In this document: piece by piece, positions 49,837 through 59,886 of the stretch
Layout: every line of letters starts with the position of its first letter
How positions within the stretch are numbered: position 1 is the first letter of the stretch
Assembly: GCA_945897515.1 (NCBI GenBank)
Contig: CAMDFO010000009.1
Span: forward strand, 31,405 to 95,404
Direction: 5' to 3'
Length of the DNA stretch: 64,000 bases
Origin: Rhodoplanes serenus
GTDB lineage: Bacteria > Pseudomonadota > Alphaproteobacteria > Rhizobiales > Xanthobacteraceae
Notes under the pieces: generated by a model
What the model saw: the letters and a program-made list of their open reading frames with translations, nothing else
Told to the model about the DNA's origin: nothing
Database searches by the model: none
Made by a program: the position numbers and the translations under genes

Positions 49837-51449
49837 TGCTTCCCCGCACCAGAGCGGCTGCGGCGATCAGGTCGGCGATGGGCGGGCTTGTGCTCGTCCT
49901 CGCCGTCCTGGCCACGCTTGCCGATGTGCCCGCGGCGCTGGCGCACGCGTCGCTGATCCGGAGCGAGCCGGCGGATCGCGCCGTCATGGCGCATTCGCCG
50001 GCCGCGCTTGCGCTCACGTTCAACGAGCCGGTGTCGCCGTTGCAAATGCGCCTGCTGGATTCCAGCGGGCGGACGATCGAGCTTGCCGATGTCGTCGCGG
50101 CGGATGCGACGCTGACAATCCGCCTGGCCGATCCATTGCCGCGTGGCACGCATCTGCTGAGTTGGCGCGCGGCGTCAGCCGACGGGCATCCGGTCGGAGG
50201 CGCGCTGACCTTTTCGGTCGGGACGCCGAGTGCGCAGGCGCCGGCGATAGCGGACGCCGGTGGGCCGCTGCAGCCCGCGATCTGGGCCGTGAAGCTCGCG
50301 ATGTATGCCGGCTTGTTCGGCGGGATCGGTGGAGCGTTTTATGCCGGCTGGATCGCGGCTGAGCCGCTGCCTCGCCGCACCCGGAGGCTGATCGGGGCCG
50401 CGCTGGAGCTTGGGCTGATCGCGACGATCATCTCGCTGGGATTGCAGGGACTCGATGCGTTGGGCTTGCCGTTGGCGGATTTGAAACAGCCGCGCATATG
50501 GGCTCAGGGTTTTGCGACATCCTACGGTGCGACCGCTGCCATCACCGCGGCCGCGCTGGTTCTGGCCCATATCGCGTTGTCCGCCAGGGCGCGATATCGC
50601 CGCTGGCTGTCAGCTTTCGCAGTTGTCGGGGTCGGCGCGGCGCTGGTGGCAAGCGGACACGCAAGCTCGGCCGCGCCGCAGCTTTTAACCCGCGCCATGG
50701 TGTTCCTGCACGGCGTGTCGTTGGCGTTCTGGATCGGCGCGTTGCTCCCGCTGATCGATGCCGTCCTGCGCGGTCGCCGGGACGAGCTCGCGCGGTTCTC
50801 CCGCGTCATTCCCGTGCCGCTGGCTGTGCTGATCGGAAGCGGCGTCACGCTCGCTGCGATCCAGCTTCGCGAACCCGACGCATTGTGGACGACCGCTTAT
50901 GGCGTCGTGCTGTCGGCAAAGCTTGTCGCGGTGGCGGCGCTGCTGGCTATCGCGATTGTGAACCGCCGGCGGACGCCGAGCGCGTTGCAGGGCGACGAAC
51001 GCGCGAAGCGCAATCTCGCCACGTCGATCGTGGCGGAGCTGGCCATTATCATCGTCATTTTCGGCCTCGTCGCATCCTGGCGCTTCACGCCGCCGCCGCG
51101 CATCCTGATCGTCGCCGGCGAAGCGCCGGTCCATGTTCACATCCATGCCGAACAGGCGATGGCGGACGTAACGGTCGAGCGCCTTCGCGATGGCAGCCGA
51201 CAGATCACCCTGGTTCTGCTGGACGGCGCGTTCGGCCCGCTCGCCGCCAAGGAGGTGACGCTGCTGCTGTCCAAACCGGACGCGGGCATCGAGCGGCTGC
51301 GGCTTCCGGCCACCCACGTCGAGGAAACCATCTGGCGGATCGACGGCGTCCGGATACCGGGGACCGGCCGCTGGCACGCCCGCGTCGAGATTCTCATCAA
51401 TGACTTTGAAAAGGTCGGGATCGAGGACGAAATCGAGCTTCAGCGCTGA
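49836..51449 (+). CDS. Copper resistance CopC-CopD fusion
   Basis: This 537-residue protein has a signal helix (about 10-30), a CopC domain (about 31-130; mature start HASLIRSEPAD, TFNEPVSPLQMRL, DGHPVGGALTFSV with copper-type His), then eight TM helices of CopD (about 155-430) and a C-terminal periplasmic beta domain beginning VHVHIHAEQ. It should bind periplasmic copper and pass it through the inner membrane. The start overlaps the ycnI-like stop. Confidence 0.9.
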   Translation: MLPRTRAAAAIRSAMGGLVLVLAVLATLADVPAALAHASLIRSEPADRAVMAHSPAALALTFNEPVSPLQMRLLDSSGRTIELADVVAADATLTIRLADPLPRGTHLLSWRAASADGHPVGGALTFSVGTPSAQAPAIADAGGPLQPAIWAVKLAMYAGLFGGIGGAFYAGWIAAEPLPRRTRRLIGAALELGLIATIISLGLQGLDALGLPLADLKQPRIWAQGFATSYGATAAITAAALVLAHIALSARARYRRWLSAFAVVGVGAALVASGHASSAAPQLLTRAMVFLHGVSLAFWIGALLPLIDAVLRGRRDELARFSRVIPVPLAVLIGSGVTLAAIQLREPDALWTTAYGVVLSAKLVAVAALLAIAIVNRRRTPSALQGDERAKRNLATSIVAELAIIIVIFGLVASWRFTPPPRILIVAGEAPVHVHIHAEQAMADVTVERLRDGSRQITLVLLDGAFGPLAAKEVTLLLSKPDAGIERLRLPATHVEETIWRIDGVRIPGTGRWHARVEILINDFEKVGIEDEIELQR

Positions 51450-51572
51450 CAAAAGTTACCAATCGTTAGCCCTGATGCGCGCGATTTTCAGAAAACATGC
51501 AAACATTGGCCACGCGTCGCGTTGTCCTCATGCCCCGACGGTGGACGCGGGGTGAGACGTAAGGGGCAAGCG

Positions 51573-51947
51573 ATGGGCGAGATGGCATCACGGATTCTGG
51601 TCGTGGAAGACGAGGCTCTCATTGCCGAGATGATGGCCGAGGTGCTGATGGAGCACGGTTTCGAGGTCAAAGCGGTGGCCACTGCCAAGGACGCACTCCA
51701 GCACCTGACGTGCGGCGCGCCGTGCGACTGCCTGTTCACAGATATCAACCTGCCGGGCGGGGTGGACGGAGCAACCTTGGCCCAGCTCGTGCGCGAACTG
51801 CGGCCTGATCTTCCCGTGGTCTATGCCTCGGGCGCGGTCAGGAGCATCGAGCAGCTCAAGGCGGTGCCGGGCGCGACCTTCGTAGCCAAGCCATACGATC
51901 CCACGAAGGTGTGCACACTGCTGAAGCAGTTCGCAACGCACCACTGA
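51573..51947 (+). CDS. Single-domain response regulator
   Basis: This 124-residue CheY-like receiver has an acidic pocket (ILVVEDEAL), the phospho-acceptor Asp in CLFTDINLPGG, Ser in VVYASG and Lys in FVAKPYD. It has no output domain. Such receivers in rhizobia are often partners of HWE/HisKA2 kinases, but no kinase gene is nearby. ATG at 51573 follows AAGGGG. Confidence 0.9.
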   Translation: MGEMASRILVVEDEALIAEMMAEVLMEHGFEVKAVATAKDALQHLTCGAPCDCLFTDINLPGGVDGATLAQLVRELRPDLPVVYASGAVRSIEQLKAVPGATFVAKPYDPTKVCTLLKQFATHH

Positions 51948-51956
51948 GAGGGTGCG

Positions 51957-53309
51957 TCAGCGGTCCATCCCGCCCTCGGCGAGAAATCGCTCGAGCCAGT
52001 GGATGTGATAGTTGCCGTCGATGATGTCCGGCGTGCGCACCAGCTTCTGGAACAGCGGCAGCGTGGTCTCGATCCCGTCAACCACGAACTCGTCGAGTGC
52101 GCGCTTGAGCCGCATCAAACATTCGGTACGGGTCTTGCCGTGCACGATCAGCTTGCCGACCAGCGAGTCGTAGAACGGCGGGATCGTGTAACCTTGGTAC
52201 ACCGCTGAATCCACCCGCACGCCGAGCCCGCCGGGTGGATGATAGGAAAGAATTTTCCCCGGCGAGGGCAGGAAGGTCGACGGATTCTCGGCGTTGATGC
52301 GGCACTCGATCGAATGGCCGCGGAACTCGACATCCTTCTGCGCCAGCGTCAGCTCGCCGCCGGCCGCGACCCGGATCTGCTCGAGGATCAGGTCGATCCC
52401 GGTGATCATCTCGGTCACCGGATGCTCGACCTGAATGCGCGTGTTCATCTCGATGAAATAAAACTGGCCTTCCTCGAACAGGAACTCGACCGTTCCGACT
52501 CCGAGATATTTCATGTCGCGCATCGCCTTGGCGACGGTCTCGCCGATCACGTTGCGCGCTTCGGTGTTCAGGGCCGGCGAGGGGCTCTCCTCCCAAACCT
52601 TCTGATGGCGGCGTTGCAGAGAACAGTCGCGCTCGCCGAGATGGATGGCGTTGCCCTTGCCGTCGCCCAGGACTTGAATTTCGATGTGGCGAGGGCGTTG
52701 CAGATACTTTTCAAGATAGACCGCGTCGTCGCCGAACGCCGCCTTGGCTTCCGCGCGCGCGGTGGCGATGGCGGTGGCAAGGTCGTCCTCGGTGTGCGCG
52801 ACCTTCATGCCGCGGCCGCCGCCGCCGGCGGCAGCCTTCACCAGCACCGGAAAACCAATCTCGCGCGCAATCGCCATCGCGTCTTTTTCGGACGAGACCC
52901 CGCCATCGGAGCCGGGCACCACCGGGATGCCGAGGCGTTTCGCGGTTTTCTTGGCCTCGATCTTGTCGCCCATGATGCGGATGTGCTCGGGCGTCGGCCC
53001 GATGAAATGGATGCCGTGCTCGCCCAGAATTTCGGCAAAACGCGCGTTCTCCGACATGAAGCCGTAGCCGGGATGCACCGCGTCGGCGCCGGTGATCTCG
53101 CAGGCCGCGAGCAGCGCCGGGATGTTGAGATAGCTGTCCCGGGCGGGCGGGGGGCCGATGCAGACGCTCTCGTCGGCGAGGCGCACGTGCATCGCATCGG
53201 CGTCGGCGGTGGAGTGCACGGCAACCGTCGGGATGCCAAGCTCCTGGCAGGCGCGCAGCACCCGGAGCGCGATCTCGCCGCGGTTGGCGATGAGGATTTT
53301 GTCGAACAT
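51957..53309 (-). CDS. accC: Acetyl-CoA carboxylase, biotin carboxylase subunit
   Basis: This 450-residue ATP-grasp enzyme carboxylates biotin on AccB, the first step of fatty acid synthesis. Landmarks: [70 protein letters not shown] and [16 protein letters not shown]. Length is normal. It is downstream of accB on the same strand with a 48-nt gap. Confidence 0.97.
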   Translation of the reverse strand: MFDKILIANRGEIALRVLRACQELGIPTVAVHSTADADAMHVRLADESVCIGPPPARDSYLNIPALLAACEITGADAVHPGYGFMSENARFAEILGEHGIHFIGPTPEHIRIMGDKIEAKKTAKRLGIPVVPGSDGGVSSEKDAMAIAREIGFPVLVKAAAGGGGRGMKVAHTEDDLATAIATARAEAKAAFGDDAVYLEKYLQRPRHIEIQVLGDGKGNAIHLGERDCSLQRRHQKVWEESPSPALNTEARNVIGETVAKAMRDMKYLGVGTVEFLFEEGQFYFIEMNTRIQVEHPVTEMITGIDLILEQIRVAAGGELTLAQKDVEFRGHSIECRINAENPSTFLPSPGKILSYHPPGGLGVRVDSAVYQGYTIPPFYDSLVGKLIVHGKTRTECLMRLKRALDEFVVDGIETTLPLFQKLVRTPDIIDGNYHIHWLERFLAEGGMDR

Positions 53310-53357
53310 AGCTCGGCACACTTTCCTTCACCTCTCCCGGCAAGCGGGAAAGGGAAG

Positions 53358-53858
53358 CTATTCGACGATCATCAGGGGCTCGCCGAATTCCACCGGCTGG
53401 CCGTCCTCGATCAGAATTTGCATCACCGTGCCGGAGCGCGGCGCCGGGATCTGGTTCATGGTCTTCATGGCCTCGATGATCAGCAGGGTATCGCCGGCCA
53501 CCACCTTGCTGCCGATGTCGACGAACGGCTTGGCGCCAGGCGCCGCGCCGACATAGGCGGTGCCGACCATCGGCGAGGCCACGACGCCAGGATGCTTGCC
53601 CGGATCGCTCGGGACTACGGGTACCGCCACGACGGCGGCGGCAGACACCGGCGCCGGCATATAGCTCTGCGCGCCACCGACGACGTGGGTGACCGCGGCG
53701 TTGCGCACAACGCGCACGCGCAAGCCGCCGCGCTCGATTTCGATTTCGGTCAGGCCGGTTTCGTCGAGCAACATGGCAAGCTCGCGGATCAGATCATGAT
53801 CGATCTCGGATTTTTGCGAGCCTGTGTCCTGCGGCATGCTCTTGCTCTTACGCGCCAT
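53358..53858 (-). CDS. accB: Biotin carboxyl carrier protein
   Basis: This 166-residue carrier has an N-terminal helical part ([17 protein letters not shown]), a Val/Pro/Ala-rich linker (about 62-100) and a biotinyl domain with the EAMKTM site, K132. ATG at 53858 is 2 nt after the aroQ stop, so aroQ-accB-accC is one operon, a usual alphaproteobacterial order. Confidence 0.96.
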   Translation of the reverse strand: MARKSKSMPQDTGSQKSEIDHDLIRELAMLLDETGLTEIEIERGGLRVRVVRNAAVTHVVGGAQSYMPAPVSAAAVVAVPVVPSDPGKHPGVVASPMVGTAYVGAAPGAKPFVDIGSKVVAGDTLLIIEAMKTMNQIPAPRSGTVMQILIEDGQPVEFGEPLMIVE

Positions 53859-53860
53859 GT

Positions 53861-54319
53861 TCAACGCTTTGCCTTCTTCGCACTCGTCATCTCGGCCAGG
53901 GCCTCGATGGCCAGCGCATAGCCCTGGATGCCGAAGCCCGCCATGGTCGCCTTCGCGACCGGTGCGATGACCGAGGCATGGCGCCATGCTTCGCGCGCGA
54001 AGATGTTGGTGACATGAACTTCGATCACCGGAAGCTGCACCGCTTTGATGGCGTCATGAATGGCAATCGAGGTGGTGGTGAAGCCCGCGCCGTTGATGAT
54101 GACGCCGGCGGCCTTCTTCGCTCCGGCCTCCTGGATCGCATCCACCAGTTCGCCCTCGTGGTTTGAACAGCGGAACACCACGGCCAAGCCGTAACGCTTG
54201 GCGGTCTCGCCGCAAAGCTTTTCGACGTCCTTGATCGTCGCGCGTCCGTAAATCTCCGGCTGGCGGGTGCCGAGGAGATTCATGTTTGGGCCGTTGAGAA
54301 CGTAGACGGTCTTGGCCAT
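53861..54319 (-). CDS. aroQ: 3-dehydroquinate dehydratase, type II
   Basis: This 152-residue shikimate-pathway enzyme has [18 protein letters not shown] with catalytic Y24, [28 protein letters not shown] and H102 in [11 protein letters not shown]. It heads the accB-accC operon. Its upstream neighbour on the strand is a tctC gene, not the DsbA-family gene usually expected there. Confidence 0.97.
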   Translation of the reverse strand: MAKTVYVLNGPNMNLLGTRQPEIYGRATIKDVEKLCGETAKRYGLAVVFRCSNHEGELVDAIQEAGAKKAAGVIINGAGFTTTSIAIHDAIKAVQLPVIEVHVTNIFAREAWRHASVIAPVAKATMAGFGIQGYALAIEALAEMTSAKKAKR

Positions 54320-54468
54320 CAGCGACGCGCGCCTCGGAGATTTCCTGGCGGTGCCGGCGATTCGCCCGCGACGCCAATGCGTTGCCAGCGTTATAAGGAC
54401 CCGGCTTCGAAAGGGGAAGCCCGCTCCTCTGCCGGAGTTCCACCGAGCCTATCGACAAGATTAGCGAG

Positions 54469-55449
54469 TTATTGCGCCGCCTTGATCCCCAGCACCTTGG
54501 CGATCTCGGCCAGGCCCGCTCGTTGCGTTTCAATCGAAGCTGCGAATTCCGCCGCGGAGCCTGGAGCCACCTCCTGGCCGGTGGCAACAAGTCGCGCTCC
54601 GATCGCGGGATCGGCCAGCACCGCCTTCACGTCGGTTGCGATCCGCTCGCGCACTTCGATCGGCATGTCGCGCTGACCGTACAGCCCGATCAGGCCGTCG
54701 AACGTCAATCCCGGATAGCCTGCCTGCGCAACGGTCGGAATACCGGGCAAGGTCGGAGTGGGCGCGCTTGCCGGCGTCACGATGATCTTCGCGCGGCCTG
54801 CTTGCGCGGCGGGCCGTACAATGGCGTACGACGACCAGTAGAGGTGAAGGCGAGCTTCGCTGACGTCGTTCACGGCTTGGACCGGGTCACGGTACGGGAT
54901 CTTTGCCATGTTGAGACCGGCGCTCTTGAGGAACGCCGCGAGCACCAGGTCGGTTGCGCCGGTGACGGTGGCCCAATTGAGCTTGCCCGGTTGCGCACGT
55001 GCCGCTTCCACCAATTGTCCGAGCGAGTTGATGTTCATGGATGGCGGCACCGAGATGGTGATCAGCGTGGCGCTGACGCGAGCGACCGGTGCGAGGTCAC
55101 GCGGGTCGTAGGGCAGCTTCTCGTGCAGGTAGGGATGCGCGGTGAAGGACGACGCCGGGGCGTACAGCAGCACGTGGTCGTCGCGCGAGTTGACGAAGGC
55201 GCCGATACCGACAAAGCCGTCGCCGCCCGGACGGTTCTCGACTACGACGGGCTGTCCCCAGCGGGCGGCGAGCTTCTCGGCAACCAGGCGTGCCCCGATG
55301 TCGGCGCCGCTTCCCGGGCCGAGCGTGACGATGAACCTGACCGCGCGCTGGGGCCAGACTTGCGCCTGCGCCGTTGCAGCGGACGTACCGAGCGCGAACA
55401 TCATGGCTGCCGCCAGCGCAGTCCGTACCAGATGCGTGATCGAAATCAT
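54469..55449 (-). CDS. TctC/Bug family binding protein, tandem copy 1
   Basis: This 326-residue periplasmic binding protein has a signal peptide (about 1-29) and Bug motifs FIVTLGPGSGADIGARLVAEKL, VVENRPGGDGFVGI and GIPTVAQAGYPGLTFDG. It ends VLGIKAAQ, like its two neighbours. ATG at 55449 follows AAAAAGGGG; an ATG at 55476 that overlaps the upstream stop is an alternative. It is the last gene of a three-gene paralogue operon. Confidence 0.87.
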   Translation of the reverse strand: MISITHLVRTALAAAMMFALGTSAATAQAQVWPQRAVRFIVTLGPGSGADIGARLVAEKLAARWGQPVVVENRPGGDGFVGIGAFVNSRDDHVLLYAPASSFTAHPYLHEKLPYDPRDLAPVARVSATLITISVPPSMNINSLGQLVEAARAQPGKLNWATVTGATDLVLAAFLKSAGLNMAKIPYRDPVQAVNDVSEARLHLYWSSYAIVRPAAQAGRAKIIVTPASAPTPTLPGIPTVAQAGYPGLTFDGLIGLYGQRDMPIEVRERIATDVKAVLADPAIGARLVATGQEVAPGSAAEFAASIETQRAGLAEIAKVLGIKAAQ

Positions 55450-55472
55450 GGCGACGCCCCTTTTTGTGACGC

Positions 55473-56456
55473 TCATTGCGTTGCCTGTTTGACCCCAAGA
55501 ATCTGGCCGGCGGCTGCGGCCTGGGCCTGCTGCTTCCCGATCGCCGCGGCGAATTCGGCGCTGCTGCCGGGATTGACCACCTGTCCGGTCGCAGTCAGGC
55601 GCGTCACAATCGCCGGATCTTCGAGCACGGCGCGCACATCGGCTGCGATACGGTCGCGCACAGCGCCCGGTAATTCGCGCGGCCCGAACAGGCCGACCAG
55701 TCCATCGATGGTGATATCCGGGAAACCGGCCTCTGCTGTGGTCTGCACATCCGGTAGCATCGATGCCTTCTGGCTCGCCGTGATCGCCAGCATCTTCAGC
55801 TTGCCGGACTGAATGTGCGGGCGGAGGATGGCATAGGCCGACATCATGAGCTGGATTCGGCCTTCGGCGAGATCGGTCGCCGCCTGCACGGTGTTGCGAT
55901 AAGGCACCTTCGCAATCTCGAGCCCGGCCTTCTTCTGGAAGCCGTCGAATACGAAATCGAAGAAACCAGTGATGGTCGCCCAGTTGAGCTTGCCGGGATT
56001 GGCGCGCGCATAGGAGACCAGCTCGGCCACCGAGTTGATCGGCGACGACGTGGGCACGGCGACCACCACGATGGTGTTGGTCATGCGCGCGATCGCGACC
56101 ATCTCGCGCGCGTCGTAGGGCATCTTGTCGTGCGTCCACGGATGGTGCGTGAACGAGGATGTCGGCGACATCAGCAGCGTGTGATCGTCCTTGGCGCCGG
56201 TAAAAGCCGTCAGTGCGACGACGCCGTCGCCGCCGGGGCGGTTCTCGACCACCACCGACTGGGCCCAGCGCGCCGAAAGCTTTTCGCCCACCAGCCGTGC
56301 GGTGATGTCGACGCCGGAGCCTGGACCGAGCGGCAGGATCAGCTTGACCGGCCGCTGCGGCCAGGATTGTGCCTGCGCGCCGGCGGGCGAGGGGACGCAC
56401 CACATCGCGAGGCTGGCGAGAGCGATGGCACGGATCAGATGCTTCATTGGCTGCAT
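55473..56456 (-). CDS. TctC/Bug family binding protein, tandem copy 2
   Basis: This 327-residue paralogue has a signal peptide (about 1-30, ending AGAQAQ), LILPLGPGSGVDITARLVGEKL, VVENRPGGDGVVAL and SWPQRPVKL just after the signal. It ends ILGVKQATQ. ATG at 56456 follows TGGGGAA; ATGs at 56468 and 56447 are alternatives. It is 29 nt behind copy 3 and 23 nt before copy 1. Confidence 0.87.
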   Translation of the reverse strand: MQPMKHLIRAIALASLAMWCVPSPAGAQAQSWPQRPVKLILPLGPGSGVDITARLVGEKLSARWAQSVVVENRPGGDGVVALTAFTGAKDDHTLLMSPTSSFTHHPWTHDKMPYDAREMVAIARMTNTIVVVAVPTSSPINSVAELVSYARANPGKLNWATITGFFDFVFDGFQKKAGLEIAKVPYRNTVQAATDLAEGRIQLMMSAYAILRPHIQSGKLKMLAITASQKASMLPDVQTTAEAGFPDITIDGLVGLFGPRELPGAVRDRIAADVRAVLEDPAIVTRLTATGQVVNPGSSAEFAAAIGKQQAQAAAAGQILGVKQATQ

Positions 56457-56485
56457 GGCGTTCCCCATTTCTGAAATGTCGCAGG

Positions 56486-57472
56486 TTATTGCGCGGCCTT
56501 GACCCCGAGAATTTGCGCAATGGCGGCGAGGCCTTTGCGTTGCTCGTCGATTGCAGCCGTCATCTCCGCCGGGTTGCCGGGCGTGACGGCTTGTCCGGTC
56601 GCGGTCATCCGGCTGACGATCTCCGGATCGGATGCGATCGTACGAATATCGGCGGCGATGCGGTCGCGCAATCCGGCCGGCAGATCGCGTGGTCCGTAAA
56701 GCCCAACCAATCCGTCGAACATCAGTGTCGGCGTGCCGGCTTCGAGCACGGTCGGGATATTTGGCGCGGCCACCGCACGCTCGCGGTTGGACATTGCCAG
56801 GATCTTGAGCCGGCCGGCTTCGCCCTGGGCGCGGACGATGGCGTAGGCGGCCATGAAGACATGAATACGACCCTCGGTCAGGTCGTTCAGCGCGCCGGTG
56901 GGATTGCGGTATGGCACCTTGGCCATCTCGATGCCTTCTTTCTTCAGCCACCCGGCAAACACGAAATCGGTGGCTCCCGTCACCGTTGCCCAGTTGAGCT
57001 TGCCAGGATTGACCTTGGCCTCCGCCATCAGCTCCAGCATCGAGTTGGCCTTGACCGAATTGGGCACCGCGAAGGCGACCAGGGTGGTGGTCACGCGCGC
57101 GATCGGCACGATATCGCGAGCGTCGTATGGCAGTTGGGCATGCAGGTAGGGATGGGCGGTGAACGCCGCGGCCGGCCCCCAGAGGAAGGTGTGATCGTCC
57201 TTGGCGCTGGTGAATGCGCCGATCGCCACGAAGCCGTCGCCGCCGGGGCGGTTCTCGACCACCACCGGCTGGCCCCAGCGCGCCGAAAGCCGCTCCGCGA
57301 ACATGCGCGCGCCGATATCGGCGCCCGAGCCCCCGCCGAGCGGCAGGATCAGCTTGACCGGACGCTGCGGCCAGGCTTGCGGGGGCTGAGCTTGCGAAAA
57401 TGCCGGCTCGGCCGGCCAGGCGATCGCCGATAGCGCGATGACGGCGCCCGCCAGATGTTTCCGCACGGACAT
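56486..57472 (-). CDS. TctC/Bug family binding protein, tandem copy 3 (first of operon)
   Basis: This 328-residue paralogue has a signal peptide (about 1-27, ending PAFSQ), LILPLGGGSGADIGARMFAERL, VVENRPGGDGFVAI and FDGLVGLYGPRDLPAGLRDRI. It ends ILGVKAAQ. ATG at 57472 follows GGGGAGG, the best ribosome-binding site of the three. No TctA/TctB genes are present. The three are clearly tandem duplicates. Confidence 0.88.
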   Translation of the reverse strand: MSVRKHLAGAVIALSAIAWPAEPAFSQAQPPQAWPQRPVKLILPLGGGSGADIGARMFAERLSARWGQPVVVENRPGGDGFVAIGAFTSAKDDHTFLWGPAAAFTAHPYLHAQLPYDARDIVPIARVTTTLVAFAVPNSVKANSMLELMAEAKVNPGKLNWATVTGATDFVFAGWLKKEGIEMAKVPYRNPTGALNDLTEGRIHVFMAAYAIVRAQGEAGRLKILAMSNRERAVAAPNIPTVLEAGTPTLMFDGLVGLYGPRDLPAGLRDRIAADIRTIASDPEIVSRMTATGQAVTPGNPAEMTAAIDEQRKGLAAIAQILGVKAAQ

Positions 57473-57587
57473 GCTTTCCTCCCCGTGACCTTTCAGGATG
57501 GTCGCGCGTCCGGCCGGCGCTTGTAAAGCAGTCGTGCGGCTTCCCGTTGTCGCATTGGCCGCGGCACGCGCGGCTGGCGGCGCAAGC

Positions 57588-58364
57588 CTAGCAGGTCGCC
57601 TTGCCGCAGCGTGCGTTGTTGATCTTTTCGCGCAGCGCCGCCACACCGACCGCGCCGATGACCACGTCGTTGCCGATCACGTAACTGGGTGTGCCGTTGA
57701 GCCCGAGCTTCTCGGCAAGCTTGAAGCTCTCCTCCAGGCTGACCCGTGCCTCCTCGGTCGCCATATCGCGTTCGAGACGGGCGACGTCGAGACCGACCTC
57801 TTTGGCGGCGGCGATGGCGCGCGCCTTGTCGGCCTGACCGCGGCCGAGCATCAGCTTTTGATGGAACTCGAGATATTTCTTGCCGGTCTTATCCTGCATG
57901 CGGACCGCAATGGCGACGCGTGCCGCCTCGACCGACCCAGGACCGAGCACCGGAAACTCCTTGAGCACGACGCGCAGCTTTGGATCGGACTTCATCAGTT
58001 CGAGCTTGTCGGCGAGCGCGCGTTTGCAATAGCCGCAGTTGTAGTCGAAGAACTCGACGAAGGTGACGTCGCCCTGCGGATTTCCAACCACGACATGGCG
58101 CGGGGAATTGAACAATGCCTCGGCGTTGTCCTTGACCGCGGTCTTGTGTTTCTCGGCGTCGGCCGTCGCTTGCTTCTTCTCGAGCTCGGCGATCGCCTCC
58201 TGCAGCACCTCGGGATGCTTGATCAGATACTCGCGGATGATTTTTTCGATCTCGCCGCGCTGGGTAGGCGAAATGCTCTGCGCCTGGATGACGGTTGTGC
58301 CGATCGTCAGCAGAAGGGTGGCGGCAAGCATCGTGCGCAGGGAATGAAACGAGTTAAAACGCAT
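57588..58364 (-). CDS. DsbA-family thiol:disulfide protein (ScsC/Com1-like)
   Basis: This 258-residue periplasmic thioredoxin-fold protein has a signal peptide (about 1-28), an N-terminal helical arm (EIEKIIREYLIKHPEVLQEA) of the type that oligomerises ScsC/BcfH proteins, the active site FFDYNCGYCKR (C110, C113) and the cis-Pro loop NGTPSYVIG. An extra C-terminal Cys pair (RCGKATC) is present. AAAGGA precedes the ATG. It lies 21 nt after the M48 protease gene, likely co-transcribed. Confidence 0.9.
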   Translation of the reverse strand: MRFNSFHSLRTMLAATLLLTIGTTVIQAQSISPTQRGEIEKIIREYLIKHPEVLQEAIAELEKKQATADAEKHKTAVKDNAEALFNSPRHVVVGNPQGDVTFVEFFDYNCGYCKRALADKLELMKSDPKLRVVLKEFPVLGPGSVEAARVAIAVRMQDKTGKKYLEFHQKLMLGRGQADKARAIAAAKEVGLDVARLERDMATEEARVSLEESFKLAEKLGLNGTPSYVIGNDVVIGAVGVAALREKINNARCGKATC

Positions 58365-58385
58365 TGATCATGTCCTTTTCGGAAT

Positions 58386-59786
58386 TCATCGAGCGCCTCT
58401 GCCGCTGGGCGGCCGGTAGCTGGCGATATCGTCGGCCTTGACCCATCCCGGCGTACCGACCGCGAAGCGGGTCTTGGCGCGGGAGGCGAGTTCGCGTGCC
58501 GTCTTGACGTCGCCGCGCGTGAATGCGGCTTGCGCCGATGCGAGATCGGCCTGGGCGATATCGCCCTTGCGCCCATAAGCCACAGCCAGTTGCGAATAGG
58601 CGATTGGAATTTCGGGTTCGCGGGCCAGCGCGGCGCGCAACAGGCCGACCGCTTCCTCGGCGACCTTGGGGTTGCCGGTGGCGTTGAGCGCCTGCGCCAG
58701 CAGGACCTGGATCAGCGCCGGCGTCGTCGAGAGTTGCACGGCGCGGCGCAGCGGGGCGATTGCTTCTGCCGGCTTGCCGCCTTCGAGCAGGGCTTGTCCC
58801 TTGAGCTCATGAAAATAAGGATTGTTTGGCTGCGACTGGATCAGTCCGTCGATCTGCGCGACCGCGGCACGCAGGTCGGAATGCCGGTAGGTCGCAATGG
58901 CGCGGGCGTAGCGTGCCGGCAGGCTGGTGTCGCTCGGCGGATAACGGCGGCCGACGGTGCTCATGCCGTCGAGGAATCCAACCAGCTTGGCGCGTGCAAG
59001 ATCGTGCCGTAATTGCAGCTCGGCGGAATCCTTCTTGTCCCAATGGGGGCTGGCGTGTGCCAGCACCTCGAGCGCGGCGACACGTTCGCTCGGCATCGGA
59101 TGCGATTGCACGTAAGGGTCGGCACTGCGCGCCATGAACAGGGTCTGGTCGGACATGCGCTTGAAGGTGTCGTACATGCCCTTTGGCGATTGGCCGGAGG
59201 TGGCGAGGAATTTTACGCCGGCACGGTCGGCCTGCTCCTCCTGGCTGCGCACATAGGACAACAGCGAGCGCCGGATCGCCTCCTGCGGGCCGAGCACCGC
59301 GGCCGCGCCGGGACCGGTGTCTCCGCCGCTTCGTCCCACCGCCACCATCGCGCCGATGCCCAGAAGCATGGCGATGATCGATTGCGTCTGTGCCGCCGCG
59401 AGCTGCTCGCGCAACCGTGACAGGTGACCGCCCGCGATGTGGCCGGTCTCGTGCGCCATCACGCCAATGATCTGGTTCGGCGTGGTGGCCTCGATCAGTG
59501 CGCCGGCGTTCACGAAGATGCGACGGCCGTCCATCACGAAGGCGTTGAACGAGCGGTCGTTGATGATGACGACCTGGATGTTCTGCTGGGACAGGCCGGC
59601 CGCGCGCAGGATCGGCTGGGTGTAGTCGCGCAAAAGCTGCTCGATCTCGGCGTCGCGGATGATCGGCAGGCCCTGCGCTCGCGCAGGCAGCGGGGGAAGG
59701 CCGATCACGGTTGCGGCCAGGGCCGCGACCAGCCGCGTCGCTAGCGTCCTTCGCTGCACCCTGGTAGGTCTCTGACCTTCGGTCAT
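58386..59786 (-). CDS. M48 family metalloprotease with TPR repeats (BepA-like)
   Basis: This 466-residue periplasmic protease/chaperone has a signal peptide (about 15-38, ending PARAQG), the zinc site HETGH at 112-116 with the third ligand in RSQEEQADRAG (about 172), and TPR-like helices from about 300 to 440 (Ala-rich pairs). BepA-type proteins police outer-membrane assembly. ATG at 59786 is chosen; an upstream frame to 59861 lacks a signal peptide at its start. Confidence 0.9.
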   Translation of the reverse strand: MTEGQRPTRVQRRTLATRLVAALAATVIGLPPLPARAQGLPIIRDAEIEQLLRDYTQPILRAAGLSQQNIQVVIINDRSFNAFVMDGRRIFVNAGALIEATTPNQIIGVMAHETGHIAGGHLSRLREQLAAAQTQSIIAMLLGIGAMVAVGRSGGDTGPGAAAVLGPQEAIRRSLLSYVRSQEEQADRAGVKFLATSGQSPKGMYDTFKRMSDQTLFMARSADPYVQSHPMPSERVAALEVLAHASPHWDKKDSAELQLRHDLARAKLVGFLDGMSTVGRRYPPSDTSLPARYARAIATYRHSDLRAAVAQIDGLIQSQPNNPYFHELKGQALLEGGKPAEAIAPLRRAVQLSTTPALIQVLLAQALNATGNPKVAEEAVGLLRAALAREPEIPIAYSQLAVAYGRKGDIAQADLASAQAAFTRGDVKTARELASRAKTRFAVGTPGWVKADDIASYRPPSGRGAR

Positions 59787-59886
59787 ATCCGCTTGGATTC
59801 TCGCCACTATCCGGCGCAACCTAGTGGCGCGACCGGAGACGGTCAACGCGGCCGCGATCACGTCTGGTTGCGATCAACCCCCACGC

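Noticed and set aside
54469..56520. One 683-codon frame spanning two tctC genes
   Set aside because: Its N-terminal half is out of frame with the real second tctC gene; only the last 326 codons are a real protein.
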